Positions 1-10,949 of a DNA stretch of 64,000 bases are shown piece by piece (the stretch's first letter is position 1; each line of letters begins with the position of its first letter). The notes beneath the pieces are model-generated. The model was not told the DNA's origin. It did no database searches and was given only the letters and a program-made list of their open reading frames with translations. A program made the translations under genes and the position numbers. The DNA comes from Scilla litardierei (taxonomy: Eukaryota > Streptophyta > Magnoliopsida > Asparagales > Asparagaceae): positions 128,688,648-128,752,647 of the forward strand of contig CM061136.1 in the NCBI GenBank assembly GCA_030789695.1. Reading direction: 5' to 3'.

Positions 1-1
1 T

Positions 2-794
2 CTAGAAAATCTGCTTAAATCTTCAAAAAGTGACAAGGATGCAAAATTAAATAATAAGCACACCATAAGCTCAGCAGATCCAATAAAAAAAGTTTTGAAC
101 CGGCTGCCAACAGAAAGAAAGCGCACACATGAAAAACTTGAAAGCATGCAGTGTCCTTATGCATTAAGGAGTCGCAATCGTGTTGAAAAAACTGTAGAAA
201 ACAACAACATGTGTGTTGTAGGTGATTCATTAGGAAGAAAAAACTCCAAAGAAGCTGATGCTAATTCATTGGCGGTTGAAATGAATGTGCCTTCTGAACC
301 AGTTCTTGACATGGATGTTAGAAGATCAAGCAAGGCCCCAAAAAATAAGAGGGAGGGCAATGGTAATCCAGCGATTGAAGGCAGATTGGAGGTTGAAAAT
401 GAGCGCAGATATGTCGGAGTGGAGCACAAATATACCAATGTTTTACGAGGCGTTAAACTTCGTGGACATATTCATGCTCAGTGTCCTGTTACGGGTGGCT
501 TTCTGGCAGGTACTCATGTTTCACCACTGGAGGAGTCAAGTTCCAAGTTTCAGCACAATCTTCAGTTCTGCTCTACATCTTCTACCTCGCCTGATGGAAT
601 CAACAAAAAAGGGGTTGATCATTCTGAACACAGTAAGAGTTTACAAAAAAACCAGTAAAAATGAACCCTTTAAAATATCTTCTCATTGTTCTGTTAAACG
701 TGCAACTCATTCAAACAAATCAATGGGAACCCATTCAGGAAAAGCAGGCGACATCACTAGAAAGAGAGTTCTGGAGCCTCCAAATAATCAAGAA
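2..794 (+). CDS. KNL2: KNL2-like kinetochore protein, internal exon (5' part outside window; frame broken)
   Basis: This exon is open from the window edge and ends at a donor whose GT is at 795-796, after a complete codon. It encodes a hydrophilic, Lys/Arg/Ser-rich, low-complexity stretch, as expected for the disordered middle of KNL2 between the N-terminal SANTA domain (not in the window) and the C-terminal CENPC-k motif. KNL2 binds centromeric chromatin and is needed for CENH3 deposition. The reading frame is open to a stop at 656-658. The sequence that joins downstream exons in phase lies in another frame from about 645 on. The switch falls in a seven-A run at 644-650, and one A fewer would keep one frame. 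I infer a homopolymer sequencing error or a real frameshift. Identity rests on the downstream CENPC-k exons, not on this exon alone. Confidence 0.65.
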
Positions 795-925
795 GTAAGT
801 CATTGACACAGTATTCTCTTTCAAGTGAATAATTTTGGGAACATCATGCTTATGTTGTCTGTACGACACATAATAATGATGAAAGTTCTTTTGTGATCTA
901 TTGGCGCTGTTGTCTTGTTACTTAG

Positions 926-1024
926 GGAAATCAGCCTGACGCATTAACGGAAGCACACCACAGCAAAAAGAAAACATCCAACATTTACAAAAGGAAGACA
1001 ATTCAGAGACCTAGCTATTCTCAG
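926..1024 (+). CDS. KNL2: KNL2-like protein, 33-codon exon
   Basis: The exon is bounded by an acceptor ending in TTAG at 925 and a donor CAG|GTAACT at 1025. It is exactly 99 bases, phase 0 to phase 0, and continues the frame in which the previous exon ends. The 33 residues are basic (Lys and Arg clusters), fitting the region before the CENPC-k motif. The following intron is about 22.0 kb and filled with transposable elements. An extra exon hidden inside that intron cannot be excluded, but phase is kept without one. Confidence 0.65.
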
Positions 1025-1307
1025 GTAACTCATTGAATTAATTGAATTCTTGTATATTTCATTCACATGTCATCGCATTCTTGTATGATTTTATCAAAGT
1101 ACTGTTCTTTGATCCAAGTATCACTGACACATTTTTTATTTTGTGCCGCCATTATTTATTATCAGTTATAACGTGTTCAAATACATTATTAAGCACTAAC
1201 ACGGCTGTACCATCAATGTTTTTAAAATGAAACTAACGTTGTGCTAATATAATTTACTGAATGTGTAAATTGCAAGAAATTTTCTTCAATAACAAATCCT
1301 CATACTC

Positions 1308-1698
1308 TGATGCGGTCGTCTACAAGAGGAGGCAAGCGGGCTCGGGCCGGAATTAGAGCTACCCACCTTATCTTACTTAGCTTGGTTTGTTTTTGCTTTG
1401 TAACATCTTAGTCATTGCTTAAGTCACGGTGTGTGCGCTTAGCAATGACTAGATGAGTCCTATAAATACCCCAAAAACCCTAGTTGTTGATCATCGAAGA
1501 ATTGAGATTAAATTGTCGTGACGGCTAGGGTTAGTGGGGATTAGACTTGATCCTTTAATTCAAGTTAGGGAGTGATCTCTCCAGAAAAAGATCAAATCTA
1601 TCTTATTGTTCTTCGTATTTCAATAGAAATTCCTCTCTTTTCCATTTTTCCTCTTTAAAATTCAGCCCTAAATACGATTTGACCCCCAAATCGTATCA
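1308..1698 (+). repeat. 5' LTR of chromovirus copy 1
   Basis: Begins TGATGCGG and ends CGTATCA. It has a TATA-like TATAAATA near 1461. It is almost identical to 6756-7147. Confidence 0.95.
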
Positions 1699-1701
1699 TT
1701 T

Positions 1702-1713
1702 TGGTATCAGAGC
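1702..1713 (+). other. Primer binding site, initiator Met tRNA type
   Basis: TGGTATCAGAGC lies three bases after the left LTR. This is the usual plant primer site complementary to the 3' end of initiator methionine tRNA. Confidence 0.9.
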
Positions 1714-1723
1714 TCTCGGTCCT

Positions 1724-3262
1724 ATGGCGATCACATGGGCGACTGCGACAAAAACTCTGGAGGAGCGATTGGATGCGGAAATCACGGGGTTGCGAAAGGA
1801 GATGACGGATATGAGGGAAGAACTCAAGGCGGGTTTGAGCGCAACCATGGATGAGAAGTTGAATCGGGTCTCGGAGCGCCATTCGCGCGAGATGAAGGAT
1901 GGGTTTGCCGAGGTAGCGATGATGCTTCAACAACCACAGTTTTTGCAGCGAGATTCAGATCCGCAATCGTCGGGTACATTAGATATGATCTCACGGACAA
2001 ACCCTGGAAACGGTGACGAAGGAGTAGTATTTCCCTCACGGGAGGGCGATCCGAGGCAACCGGGAGGCGGGCGGACCCTTCAAGGGGGTCCCGGTGGTCG
2101 GCCGCCCCCAACTGGTGGCGGCGAAGGCGGGCGGCCCCGAAACGGGGCCGCCGGAGGGCTACCGCCCCCTACGGGGGGCGGCGAACAGCAGCGGGCCCAT
2201 CCCGGGCCCGCTGGGGTGTTTCCGCCCCCTAGGGGGCGGCGAAGGGTGGCGCCCCCAGGCGGGGGGCGCGGGGGGCTTTCCGCCCCCAGTGGGGGGCGGA
2301 ATGATGGGGCGGGCCCTCCTAGGGCCCGCCGATGGAGACCCGCCCCCGGTTGGGGGCGGGGGAGGATGGGCGGCCCACCTTGGGCCCGCGGGAGGTTTTC
2401 CCCCCTCCTTTTGGGGGCGTCGAAGCAGGTTGGCTACGTGGAGGACCCCGGAGGGAGCATGTGGACGAGTGGGACGATGTAGGAGCACTCGCCAATGGGA
2501 GGGCCAGGGAAGGTGTAGGACAGTGGAGGGCCGAGGATCATACTTACCAGAGGCGGCAGGCAGACAGGGGGGGACCACTACGAGGAGATACACCCCCAGA
2601 TATGCGAAAGCTGAAGGCACCACTGTTCGATGGGAAGGACCCTGATGGCTGGATCTACCAGGTAGAGAGATACTTTGAGGTCATGGGCTTCGCTGAAGCA
2701 GAGAGGCTGAGGGCGGTGGCACTAAATTTCGAAGGGGAAGCCCTGGCGTGGTACCGGTGGACCCAGAAGCAGAGACCGATACGGACTTGGAGGGAGCTGA
2801 CAGAGTGCCTGATGGAGAGGTTCCAGGAGACCCACGGGGGCGGGCTGTTTGAGCAGTTATATGCCTTGAAACAGGAGGGGACCGTGCGTGACTACATCTC
2901 GAGGTTAGAGACCCTCTCGAGCCGAGTAGAGGGGGGTGTCAGCGGAATCGATGGAGGGGAATTTTTTGAAGGGGTTGAAGCCATCTGTGAGAGCAGAGGT
3001 AGGAGTGCATGACCCTCAGGGGTTGGCAGCTATGATGCGATTAGCCAGGAGGGTGGAGGACAGGCAGACTCAGGAGAGGAGGTCTAGAGGAGTGTGGGGC
3101 GGGGTTGCGGCACGTAACCCAGTTCCGCCAGCAGTACATAGGGTTACGACCGGGACCCCGCCACCCGGCCGCGGAGACCAGACCTGGAGGGCAGACCCGT
3201 CGGATGACCGAGGCAGAGATGAGGGAGCGCAGGGCCAAGGGGCTGTGCTTCAAGTGCGATGA
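1724..3262 (+). pseudogene. gag of chromovirus copy 1, broken
   Basis: The start ATG at 1724 begins a coiled-coil N-terminus (TLEERLDAEITGLRKEMTD). A GC-rich Pro/Gly repeat region follows (2102-2420), then the conserved retrotransposon gag core at about 2600-2960 with LFDGKDPDGWIYQVERYF and GEALAWYRW. A zinc knuckle near 3247-3290 reads [14 protein letters not shown], lying in the frame that continues into pol. The frame changes at least three times: twice inside the GC-rich repeat and once near 2940. Gag would form the capsid-like particle that packages the element RNA. The many indels mean this copy cannot make a full Gag. Confidence 0.85.
2102..2420 (+). repeat. 60-bp GC-rich coding minisatellite with hairpin arms, in gag
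   Basis: The block CCGCCCCC recurs at 2102, 2162, 2222, 2280 and 2340, and a decayed one lies near 2400. Spacing is 60 bp apart from one 58-bp unit. Each block is followed within a few bases by its complement GGGGGCGG, so every unit can fold into a hairpin. Most units also carry a second self-complementary GGGCCC...GGGCCC arm. In frame, 60 bp is 20 codons, giving a repeated PPPxGGG peptide. The 58-bp unit and another indel throw the frame off. Confidence 0.85.
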
Positions 3263-6200
3263 GCGGTTCACTCCGGGGCATCGGTGCGCAGGACGAGCCA
3301 TGCAGTTGGAGGTGGCGGCTGAGGAGGAAGAAGAGGGAGATATTACTATTATACTCGATGGGGAGGAGGCTGTGGCGGAACAACACCAGCACTTAGACGT
3401 CGTGGAGGTTTCTCTTAGTTCCGTGGTGGGATTTACTCCTTATCACACCATGAAGCTGGTGGGCAGGTTGGCAGACCAGGAGGTGATGGTATTGATAGAC
3501 AGTGGGGCGACCCACAACTTCATCTCCAGGAAGTTGGTGGAGCAGGTGGGGCTAGAAGTGAGTGAGACAGCCACTTTTGGGGTGATTTTGGGCACCTGCC
3601 AGAGGGAGGAGAGCAGGGGTGTCTGCAGGGCTGTGATTCTGGCAGTACAAGGAGCTCAGGTGGTGGTAGACTGTTACCCCCTGGAGCTGGGGAATGTTGA
3701 CTTGGTATTGGGGATGCAGTGGCTACAGACATTAGGCGACACCAAGTTCAACTGGAAGATGCTTAGGATGGAATATCAGGAGAACGGAAGGACTGTGATT
3801 TTGCTAGGGGACCACAGTCTGTGTTGTCGCGCAGCGTCCTTGAAGTCCTTGGCTCGGGCAGTGTCGATAGGAGGAGAGGCATATTTTGTGTCCTACCAGG
3901 AGTTTGGGGCAGAGGCAGAGGAGCAGAGGGCACCACCGGAGGTGGAGTTGTTGGACAGCTATGGGCACATTTTTCAGATGCCACAGGGACTTCCACCGCA
4001 GAGAGACCACGAGCACGCCATCGTGCTACGGGAGGGGGTAGCGCCCATCAGTGTCCGACCATACAGGTATCCGCATGTCCAGAAGGATGAGATCGAGCGG
4101 TTGATCAAGGAGATGCTACAGGCGGGGGTGATTAGGCCGAGTGTTAGTCCGTTCTCTAGCCCGGTGCTCTTGTTGAAGAAAAAGGACGGTAGCTGGAGGT
4201 TTTGTGTAGACTACCGTGCCCTCAACAAGGAGACGGTGGCAGACCGTTTTCCTATACCGGTGATAGATGAGTTGCTAGACGAATTACATGGGGCTTCGAA
4301 GATTGACCTGAAGTCGGGTTATCATTAGATCCGGATGAAGGCAGAAGATGTACAGAAGACTGCTTTCAGGACTCATGAGGGGCATTATGAGTTCCTCGTC
4401 ATGCCCTTTGGGTTGACGAATGCACCTGCTACATTTCAGTCGTTGATGAACAAGATATTCCAGCCTTACCTACGGCAGTTTGTCTTGGTGTTCTTCGACG
4501 ACATCTTGGTGTACAGCCGGACAAGGAGGAGCACGTGTGGGACTTAGAGACAGTGTTACAGGAGCTACAGGCCCACCAGCTGTATGCCAATAAGAAGAAG
4601 TGCACGTTCGCCCAGGCGAAGGTGGAATACTTAGGGCATGTGGTCTCAGCAGCAGGGGTTGCAGCTGATAGGAGCAAGATAGAGGCCATGCTAGATTGGC
4701 CGCGGCCAACTACACTGAGGGCGTTGCGGGGATTTTTGGGCTTGACGGGGTACTACCGCAAGTTCGTGCAGGGCTATAGTACCATTGCCTGGCCTCTGAC
4801 TGAGCAGTTGAAGAAGGATGGGTTTCAGTGGACCGAGGAGGCGACTGCGGCGTTTGAGGCCCTGAAGGGGGCGATGACGACCGTTCCGGTACTGGCTCTT
4901 CCTGATTTTAGCAGACCCTTTGTGGTTGAGACAGATGCTTCGGGGTACGGGCTGGGAGCAGTGCTGATGCAAGATCAGCGGCCCGTGGCTTACTTCAGCC
5001 AGGTTTTGTCTTCACGGGCGAGACAGAAGTCCGTGTATGAGAGGGAGTTGATGGCGATTGCCTTGTCGATTCAGAAGTGGCGTCCGTACCTGCTGGGGCG
5101 GCCATTTATTGTGCGCACGGATCAGAGGTCCCTGAAATATTTACTAGAGCAGAGATTGGTGGCAGCGGACTATCAGAAGTGGTTATCTAAGCTTGTGGAC
5201 TACAAGTTTGAGATACACTATCTGCCCGGGTTGGAAAACAAGGCTGCGGATGCGCTATCACGGCGGGAGGAGGTTACGTCCTTAGCAGCCTTGTCAGTAC
5301 CACTGCTAGCGGATTGGGAGCCTTTATGGAGGGAGGTGGAGGCCGACGAGTAGTTGTCTAGAGTCCGCGAGGATTTGGTTCGGGGGGTGACTGAGCACCC
5401 AGGCTATTCAGTGGAGGGACGACGGTTGTTGTATCGGGGAAGGTTGGTGATACCACGGGGTTCAGTGCACATTCCACTGATTTTTCAGGAATTCCATGGG
5501 AGCGCAATAGGGGGGCATTCTGGCGTCCAGCAGACATACATGAGGATGGCTAGGGAGCTGTACTGGAGGGGAATGAAGAAGGACATCGCAGAGATGGTAT
5601 CCCGTTGTGACGTCTGCCAGCGTCACAAATACTTGGCCATGGCACCAGCAGGGCTGCTGCAACCTTTAGCTCTTCCTGAGCGGGTCTGGGAGGGGATCAG
5701 TATGGATTTTGTGGAGGGGCTACCCAAGTCGGAAGGATACTCGGTGATTTTGGTGGTGGTAGACCGACTGAGCAAGTATGGACACTTCATTGGGCTGAAA
5801 CATCCTTACTCTGCAGTGACAGTGGCTACGGTATTTATGCGGGAGGTGGTGCGTCTGCACGGGTTTCCCGAGTCCATAGTATCAGATCGGGACACTGTCT
5901 TCATGAGCCAGTTCTGGAGGGAGTTGTTCAGGGTGCAGGGCACCGTTCTGAGGAGGAGCACAGCTTACCACCCCCAGACGGATGGACAGACGGAGGTCGT
6001 CAACAGGAGCGTTGAGACATACCTTCGCTGTTTTGCATCAGATTGTCCTCGGAGTTGGTATTGATGGCTGGCGTGGGCGGAGTATTGGTACAATACTTCC
6101 TTCCATTCAGCCGCACAGACGACACCGTTTCGAGTGCTATATGGGAGGGATCCACCAGCGCTGGTCCATTATCGTTGTGGGACGACCCCGGTGTCCCAGT

Positions 6201-6755
6201 TGGATCAGTACCTCGAGGAGCGAGAGGGGATTTTGGAGGAGCTGAAGAAGCATTTGACGAGGGCTCAGAAGCTTATGAAAGCCCAGGCGGACGCACATCG
6301 TAGAGAGGTGGAGTTTGCAGTAGGGGATCAGGTCTATCTGAAGCTGAGACCGTATCGACAGAGGTCGCTAGCTCGACGCCGGAACGAGAAGTTGGCCGCG
6401 CTGTTTTACGGGCCTTTCCAGATAGAGGCGAGGATTGGACCCGTGGCATATAGATTGACGTTGCCCCCAGGATCTGCTTTACACCCAGTGTTTCACGTCT
6501 CTCAGTTACGACGAGCGGTTGGAGCGCAGACACCAGTGGCCACTCTGCCATCTACATTGACAGCCGACTCAGAGGTGATGATGGCGCCCCAGGATATTCT
6601 GCAGGTATGCCACACTGAGAGGGGCGGTCGGGAGGTTCTGGTAAGATGGTTGGGGTTGCCTGACCACGAGGCTACTTGGGAGCGGGAGGATACCATCAGG
6701 GCTCAGTTCCCAGACTACAACCTTGAGGACAAGGTTCGTTTTTTGTGGGGAGTAA
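3105..6755 (+). pseudogene. pol of chromovirus copy 1 (protease, RT, RNase H, integrase, chromodomain), broken
   Basis: The aspartic protease has [13 protein letters not shown] (about 3487-3525). Reverse transcriptase starts near 4080 with [19 protein letters not shown]. It has a stop TAG at 4326-4328 where related copies have Gln. The catalytic FFDDIL (YxDD box) follows near 4491, and a frameshift comes right after it near 4515. RNase H shows ETDASGYGLGAVL (4930) and the downstream TDQRSLKYLLEQ. A TAG at 5351-5353 precedes the integrase, whose zinc-binding region has CDVCQRHK and whose core has MDFVEGLP, VSDRDTVF and [10 protein letters not shown]. Another frameshift lies near 6055. The C-terminus carries a chromodomain with VLVRWLGLPDHEATWE. 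A slip in the T6 run near 6738 makes the frame run into the LTR. The protein would copy and integrate the element; this copy is non-functional. Confidence 0.9.
6742..6755 (+). other. Polypurine tract region of chromovirus copy 1
   Basis: The stretch TTTGTGGGGAGTAA lies directly before the right LTR. The second copy has the equivalent TTTGGGGGGAGTAA. It primes plus-strand DNA synthesis. Confidence 0.7.
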
Positions 6756-7147
6756 TGATGCGGTCGTCTACAAGAGGAGGCAAGCGGGCTCGGCCCAGAA
6801 TTAGAGCTACCCACCTTATCTTACTTAGCTTGGTTTGTTTTTGCTTTATAACATCTTAGTCATTGCTTAAGTCACGGTGTGTGCGCTTAGCAATGACTAG
6901 ATGAGTCCTATAAATACCCCAAAAACCCTAGTTGTTGATCATCGAAGAATTGAGATTAAATTGCCGTGACGGCTAGGGTTAGTGGGGGATTAGACTTGAT
7001 CCTTTAATTCAAGTTAGGGAGTGATCTCTCCAGAAAAAGATCAAATCTAACTTCTTGTTCTTCGTATTTCAATAGAAATTCCTCTCTTTTCCATTTTTCC
7101 TCTTTAAAATTCAGCCCTAAATACGATTTGACCCCCAAATTGTATCA
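6756..7147 (+). repeat. 3' LTR of chromovirus copy 1
   Basis: A direct repeat of 1308-1698 with about eight substitutions and one indel. It is followed at once by the second copy of the target duplication TACTC. Confidence 0.95.
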
Positions 7148-7152
7148 TACTC

Positions 7153-8127
7153 CAAGAGAGTGAATCAGTATTCCCCGTATACTATTGTTGTTGTTGTATT
7201 CTGTTAATTTTTAAATATGGGTGTGGCAATCACATGATAGGCACATGCCCCCCCTTATTTTTTTAAATTCCAACTTTACTCATTACATAAGATAATGATA
7301 ATTATTTCGAACTCTAAAAGAACAATAATTTAAACATGGAATAGAACTAAACAACTCTTCAAAGAAAATTAAAAAAAAAAGCTTACAAAGATTGTAAAAC
7401 TTCTTAAAAGGTTAAAACAAATAACCAAATTTGTGTGTTTTCTCTTCAAAAATTATAAGAACTTTAAAAAAATCCTCTATTTCGATTTCTCCTTTAGAAA
7501 CTCTACAAAGATTTTTGCATGCTTAAAAAGTTTAAAAATCCCAAAGTTCAATTTTATTCATCTTTTAAAGATTATAAATATTTCATTTCGGAGAGAGAAG
7601 TTTTATAAAACTCTAAAGTTCTTAATTTGATTGTCTTCCCTTTTTGAATTCTATAAGGTTATAAAATTTTGCTAATTTTGATATTCTTTTCTCACTACAA
7701 TTTTATAAGCTTACAAAAATTTCCAAATTTGATGGTCTTTTCCCTTAAAATTGCAAATTATCCAGAAATATATATCTTTTTCCTCCTTTTAAAGTTCAAA
7801 AGAGGAGAACTGATTATAAAGAATATTTTAATTAATTAAAAATAACTAAGCGATAAAGCAAAAAAAATTGATAAATCTTATGTCTCTTTTACTTGAGCAT
7901 TCATTCAAATTCATAATATGATATGACATGTAGTTAAACAGAAAAGAATTAAAAATAGCTTTATGCTTTTTCTAAATCAGACATGATATAAAATATATCT
8001 TCTATCATAATTCAACAGAGTGATTACGTATCCTATTATTCAAGGTTTGATGTGTCATACACTTTGACACTCGGACACGTGACACCTGTGTCCAGTGTAT
8101 AAGTAGCATAGCAATTAGTGGGGTTAG
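7153..8127. other. KNL2 intron sequence, no gene seen
   Basis: Very AT-rich DNA with A and T runs between the first chromovirus and the next element. No coding signal, repeat unit or RNA gene was recognised. Confidence 0.6.
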
Positions 8128-8608
8128 TGACACAGAACGAAAGCGGAAAGTGATGTGTGAATTTGGGGAAGAAGAAGATTAGAGATTTGATAATTTTTTG
8201 GATCTTGCACCTCGAAAATCTTTCGATCATCGACTCACATGCCTCGCACGTGGAGATTCTTCGGACCTATCGTCCCATGCAATTAAGCATACTCTCGCAC
8301 ACCAATGCAAAAGATTTAATTTGTAAAGAAACTAAAAGTTTACACCAGAAACTAATTTTCATTGAATTCTTCATTGAAAAAACTAAGAAGTTTGTGGCCT
8401 TTATATAAGCTTACAACTTGACTCTTTGAAAACGTTCAATTCTAGATCAACTAAAACACTCAAATAAAAAGAATCAAATAACAAAAAGACTCAAATAATT
8501 AAAAATCTCAAAATAATAAAGAGACTCAATTAATTAGACTTCTATAAGTATTCAAACTCTCACATATAAAATATTTTAAAATAAAAGAGTCTTTGAATTT
8601 GATCTCCA
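8128..8608 (-). repeat. 3' LTR (in element orientation) of non-autonomous element 1
   Basis: It aligns along its whole length with 15961-16458, including the shared stretch GGATCTTGCA and a series of ACTCAAATAA-type repeats near its end. The boundaries are good to a few bases only. Confidence 0.7.
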
Positions 8609-9408
8609 TCATTCTCCCCGGCTTAAGAACTTCACCACCTGGTGAACGACGATAGGAATAGTATAGCCAGGTAGAAATCCGTAGTCCTTTAAAGCTGTAG
8701 AAGATGCGTCCATGAACTTTGAAGTATAATATGATTACATCTGTAGACGAATATCTTAAATACAATTCTCCCAAATAGCAAAAGAGCTGAAAGCATATAG
8801 TTCTTGTTTGGAGGATGTTGAGAATCTGAGATGATAAACTCAATGTGCTCAATCTCCTTAAGCTTTTGTGAAATACTCGACTCTGTCACATTAGGATTAT
8901 CACTCAGTAAAGCTCGTTGAGAACATGTATGATGCATGCAAAGCCTCTTTGTTGGTTCTAATACGAACTTCTTTAGGATAACATTAATCTTCTTGTTATC
9001 CAACCTGCAAATTTCTCTAAAGTTCTATTTGATTCTGTAACAGACTTGTATTATCGTAGTTAATTGCAAGAGTTTCATTAGTCTTGAGATGCAGAACACT
9101 CAAATCTGATGTAAAATACTCATGAGATGCACTTAGTATAAGGTCACAACCAAGCTTTAAGGAAATGTGATTCACTTGAAAATGTATAGGTGGAGGTTCT
9201 TAAATTAGCATTTTCATTTATCTCTTTAGCAGTATTAGTTTCAAAATTAGTAATATTATCACTTGACTGCTTAAATTGCTCTCGATTTTAAAAGTCGGCT
9301 TCCTATATATGGAGGCTTTCTTGGATTCCAAATTTAAGGCTAAGTTATATGCTTATTGCACATTATCTACAGTGTAGTGAAGCATTTCACGCCCAATGTT
9401 TGCTTTAA

Positions 9409-9540
9409 TTAAGAACTAAACCTAGCAAGTGTTTCACTCCTAACAAATTGGTCGCTAAACTTAGTTATGCACTCTTCAACATTCATGCTTTCCTGATGCA
9501 AGTTGTTTAGTTTTTCTAGTTGGCGTTTTATAAGTATGTG
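9409..9540 (-). pseudogene. Decayed gag fragment of non-autonomous element 1
   Basis: On the minus strand, 43 codons are open from 9540 to a stop at 9409-9411. The peptide includes RQLEKLNNLHQESMNVEECI and then KFSDQFVR. This is the Gypsy gag pattern of a helical Leu/Gln stretch, then a short 'N/S-V-E-E' turn, then F..L/F. A further in-register scrap (ALNLESKK) follows near 9320, matching the gag C-terminal helix. The rest is lost to stops, so only a relic remains. Confidence 0.5.
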
Positions 9541-10949
9541 GTAAATATTTTTCTTTAAATTTCATGTCAATTTTTTATCCTTTAGTCAATTTATTTTCTA
9601 TGGCTTCTAGTCGCTCATCTGTACAATTTATGTCGTCTTTTAGTTTTGGTACATCTTTTGAAATTTATTTTCTAGCCTTTGAATTGCATTATCATTCATG
9701 TCTGATCCTAAGGTTCAAATATATGTGATAAAAATGTAATACTAAATAAGTTGATTGGCACACAGATCAAGACTAGAAAATATGCAATACCAATGATAAC
9801 AACTAATTTGAACAAAATCAAAGAAAAGATTTTTTTGAAATTTAACAATTAAGGATTTGATCAGATTAGATGTTACATGAAGTGCAAATCAGCTTTGTAG
9901 TATCATGTAAGGCCTCTAGAATTTGTAGATCTTTAATCCAGATGATCAAGGCCAAAAATTTCGAGTTAAAAGCTCAAGAAATCGTCAAAATATGCCAAAA
10001 ATATGGCTAAAATATGCTGAAAATCCCATGAAAATCGACAAGCTGCACTGTTGAGTCGTGGCTTTGGTCAGCGGGTCAACAGCTCATGGTCGGATCGGCT
10101 TTGCCTTGGGATCGACTCGATCAAGCCGTTATTGTAGCAGTAGTCGGCACGGTGGTGCCGACGACATTTTTCGACGACTTCGGCATCGGTTCGCCGCGTA
10201 GTTGCTGTGAGTTTGCTTGAGGGAGAGGAAGACGATGGTATGGCTGTTGGCACAGTGGTTACCGGGGGCGGCGTTGACGTGATAATGCAGGGGAAAAGCG
10301 GTGACTTTCCTCCTTGCTCATGCAGTTAAGTCGGTGAGTCGGCAGTGAGTCGGTCAAGTACCGACTCATGACTAGTCGATTGAGTCGGCGACTAGTCGGC
10401 GACTAGTCGTCCACAGATGTTAACATATTTTATTTCATGTATCAGACTTTTATTAGGTTTTCATTATTGATGGCCATCTACTGAAAATCACATTGCTCAT
10501 AGTCGTTGATTTGTTATGAATTTCAAAAATGGGTATCATCTGACTAGAAGACTAGGTTATTCAGATCAACTTAACAATTAACATAAATTTTAAAACTGCA
10601 AATAGGAATAGACAAACAATAACTTTGAGTAATCAGATTCGGGGAAATGTTTTAAGGATGTTAACTTGCATGAAATTAACTTGCCTTGGGTTTGGATTGC
10701 CTTTGACCATCTTCTGCCCATAATTCCGCCAGCGATACCCACTCATTTCTATTGCACACGCATCAACCTTCCTAAAAGCATAAACAACATGCAACACAAA
10801 GACCATAACATGCAAAAAGCATTACATGGTAAAAGTAAAACATCCAAAAGTCATGACAGAACAAATAAAATAAAAGGAGTCACGAGTAAACATAGTCGAC
10901 AATAGCAAACAAAATAACAAAAAGTTTATAACACGAATGACCGAACAAA

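Larger units (their letters stand above)
1308..7147 (+). mobile_element. Chromovirus (Ty3/Gypsy, probably Reina clade) LTR retrotransposon, copy 1
   Basis: This is a complete insertion in a KNL2 intron. It has a 391-bp and a 392-bp LTR, both starting TGATGCGG and ending TATCA, and a perfect 5-bp target duplication TACTC at 1303-1307 and 7148-7152. A primer site TGGTATCAGAGC lies just inside the left LTR, and a purine-rich tract lies before the right one. The order gag, protease, reverse transcriptase, RNase H, integrase, chromodomain marks a chromovirus. Short LTRs and a total of about 5.8 kb suggest the Reina clade, which is inferred from size and not from a tree. The two LTRs differ at roughly 2 percent of sites, so the insertion is young, yet the coding region has many breaks. 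Confidence 0.95.

Noticed and set aside
2159..2623. Long minus-strand Pro-rich ORF and other overlapping ORFs in the GC-rich gag region
   Set aside because: They are shadows of a low-complexity GC-rich repeat that lacks stops in all frames. The plus-strand frame joins to the known gag core.
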